Shown here: piece after piece, positions 64,000 through 64,000 of the stretch
How positions within the stretch are numbered: the first letter of the stretch is position 1
How the letters are laid out: the number at the start of each line of letters is the position of its first letter
NCBI GenBank assembly: GCA_937901085.1
Contig: CALCHQ010000033.1
Location: 1-64,000, forward strand
Origin: an uncultured Verrucomicrobiales bacterium
GTDB lineage: Bacteria > Verrucomicrobiota > Verrucomicrobiia > Verrucomicrobiales > Akkermansiaceae
Direction of reading: 5' to 3'
DNA: 64,000 nt
The notes under the pieces: model-generated
Seen by the model: only the letters and a program-made list of their open reading frames with translations
What the model was told of the DNA's origin: nothing
Databases searched by the model: none
Program-made: the position numbers and the translations under genes

Positions 64000-64000
64000 A

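Overview
The window looks like a chromosomal segment of a Verrucomicrobiota bacterium, most plausibly an Akkermansiaceae relative. This is inferred from the moderately high GC, the divergent FtsZ, the ExbB-ExbD-ExbD-TPR envelope operon, the ribH-nusB-ftsY-rlmN order and a type-B succinate dehydrogenase. No 16S rRNA is present to confirm it. Translation looks largely Shine-Dalgarno independent: almost no start codon here has a purine-rich ribosome binding site. Many promoters of the form TTGACA-N17-TATACT end only about 8-10 bases before the ATG, so many transcripts should be leaderless or nearly so.

Layout. 1-382: a minus-strand promoter followed by a GC-rich, hairpin-rich stretch running off the left edge (possible structured RNA), then a terminator. 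409-1701: a membrane-anchored PA14-like protein. 1817-5836 (minus): ribH-nusB-ftsY-rlmN and two small genes. 6043-8751: pyruvate phosphate dikinase with a clear promoter and terminator. 8850-14782: an AT-rich accessory island with short repeats, a membrane-anchored KAP-type P-loop NTPase, a frameshifted XRE regulator beside a 20-bp perfect palindrome, an HNH endonuclease, an unrecognised protein with a HEPN-like R-x5-H motif, and a small helical protein. 15217-28675 (minus): a long transcription and translation operon, read as tRNA-Thr, tuf, tRNA-Trp, secE, nusG, rplK, rplA, rplJ, rplL, rpoB, rpoC, with strong hairpins in the rplL-rpoB spacer.

28876-39879: a Sel1-type secreted protein, truA, an acidic lipoprotein, a GNAT acetyltransferase, the operon exbB-exbD-exbD-giant TPR protein-secreted protein, an alkaline phosphatase lipoprotein and a small lipoprotein. 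40043-44327: an AsmA-like protein, an IF-1 paralogue and a U32 peptidase/RlhA-type protein. 44340-48442: divergent secreted protein and alpha/beta hydrolase (Asp in place of the nucleophile Ser), a ~700-bp segment bounded by AT-rich inverted repeats, phosphatidylserine decarboxylase and an unknown protein. 48765-50372: a large Sel1-repeat protein. 50492-53441: ftsA-ftsZ. 53535-57157: a lipoprotein, mreB and rng. 57219-60248: fabG between two AT-richer glycosyltransferases. 60404-63868: sdhCAB, followed by the last codons of another minus-strand gene.

Together these are housekeeping functions (RNA polymerase, ribosome, division, shape, respiration) interrupted by one clearly foreign island at 8.9-14.8 kb. 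That island is the best place to look for an undescribed, possibly anti-phage, system. No CRISPR array, rRNA operon or intact insertion sequence was seen.
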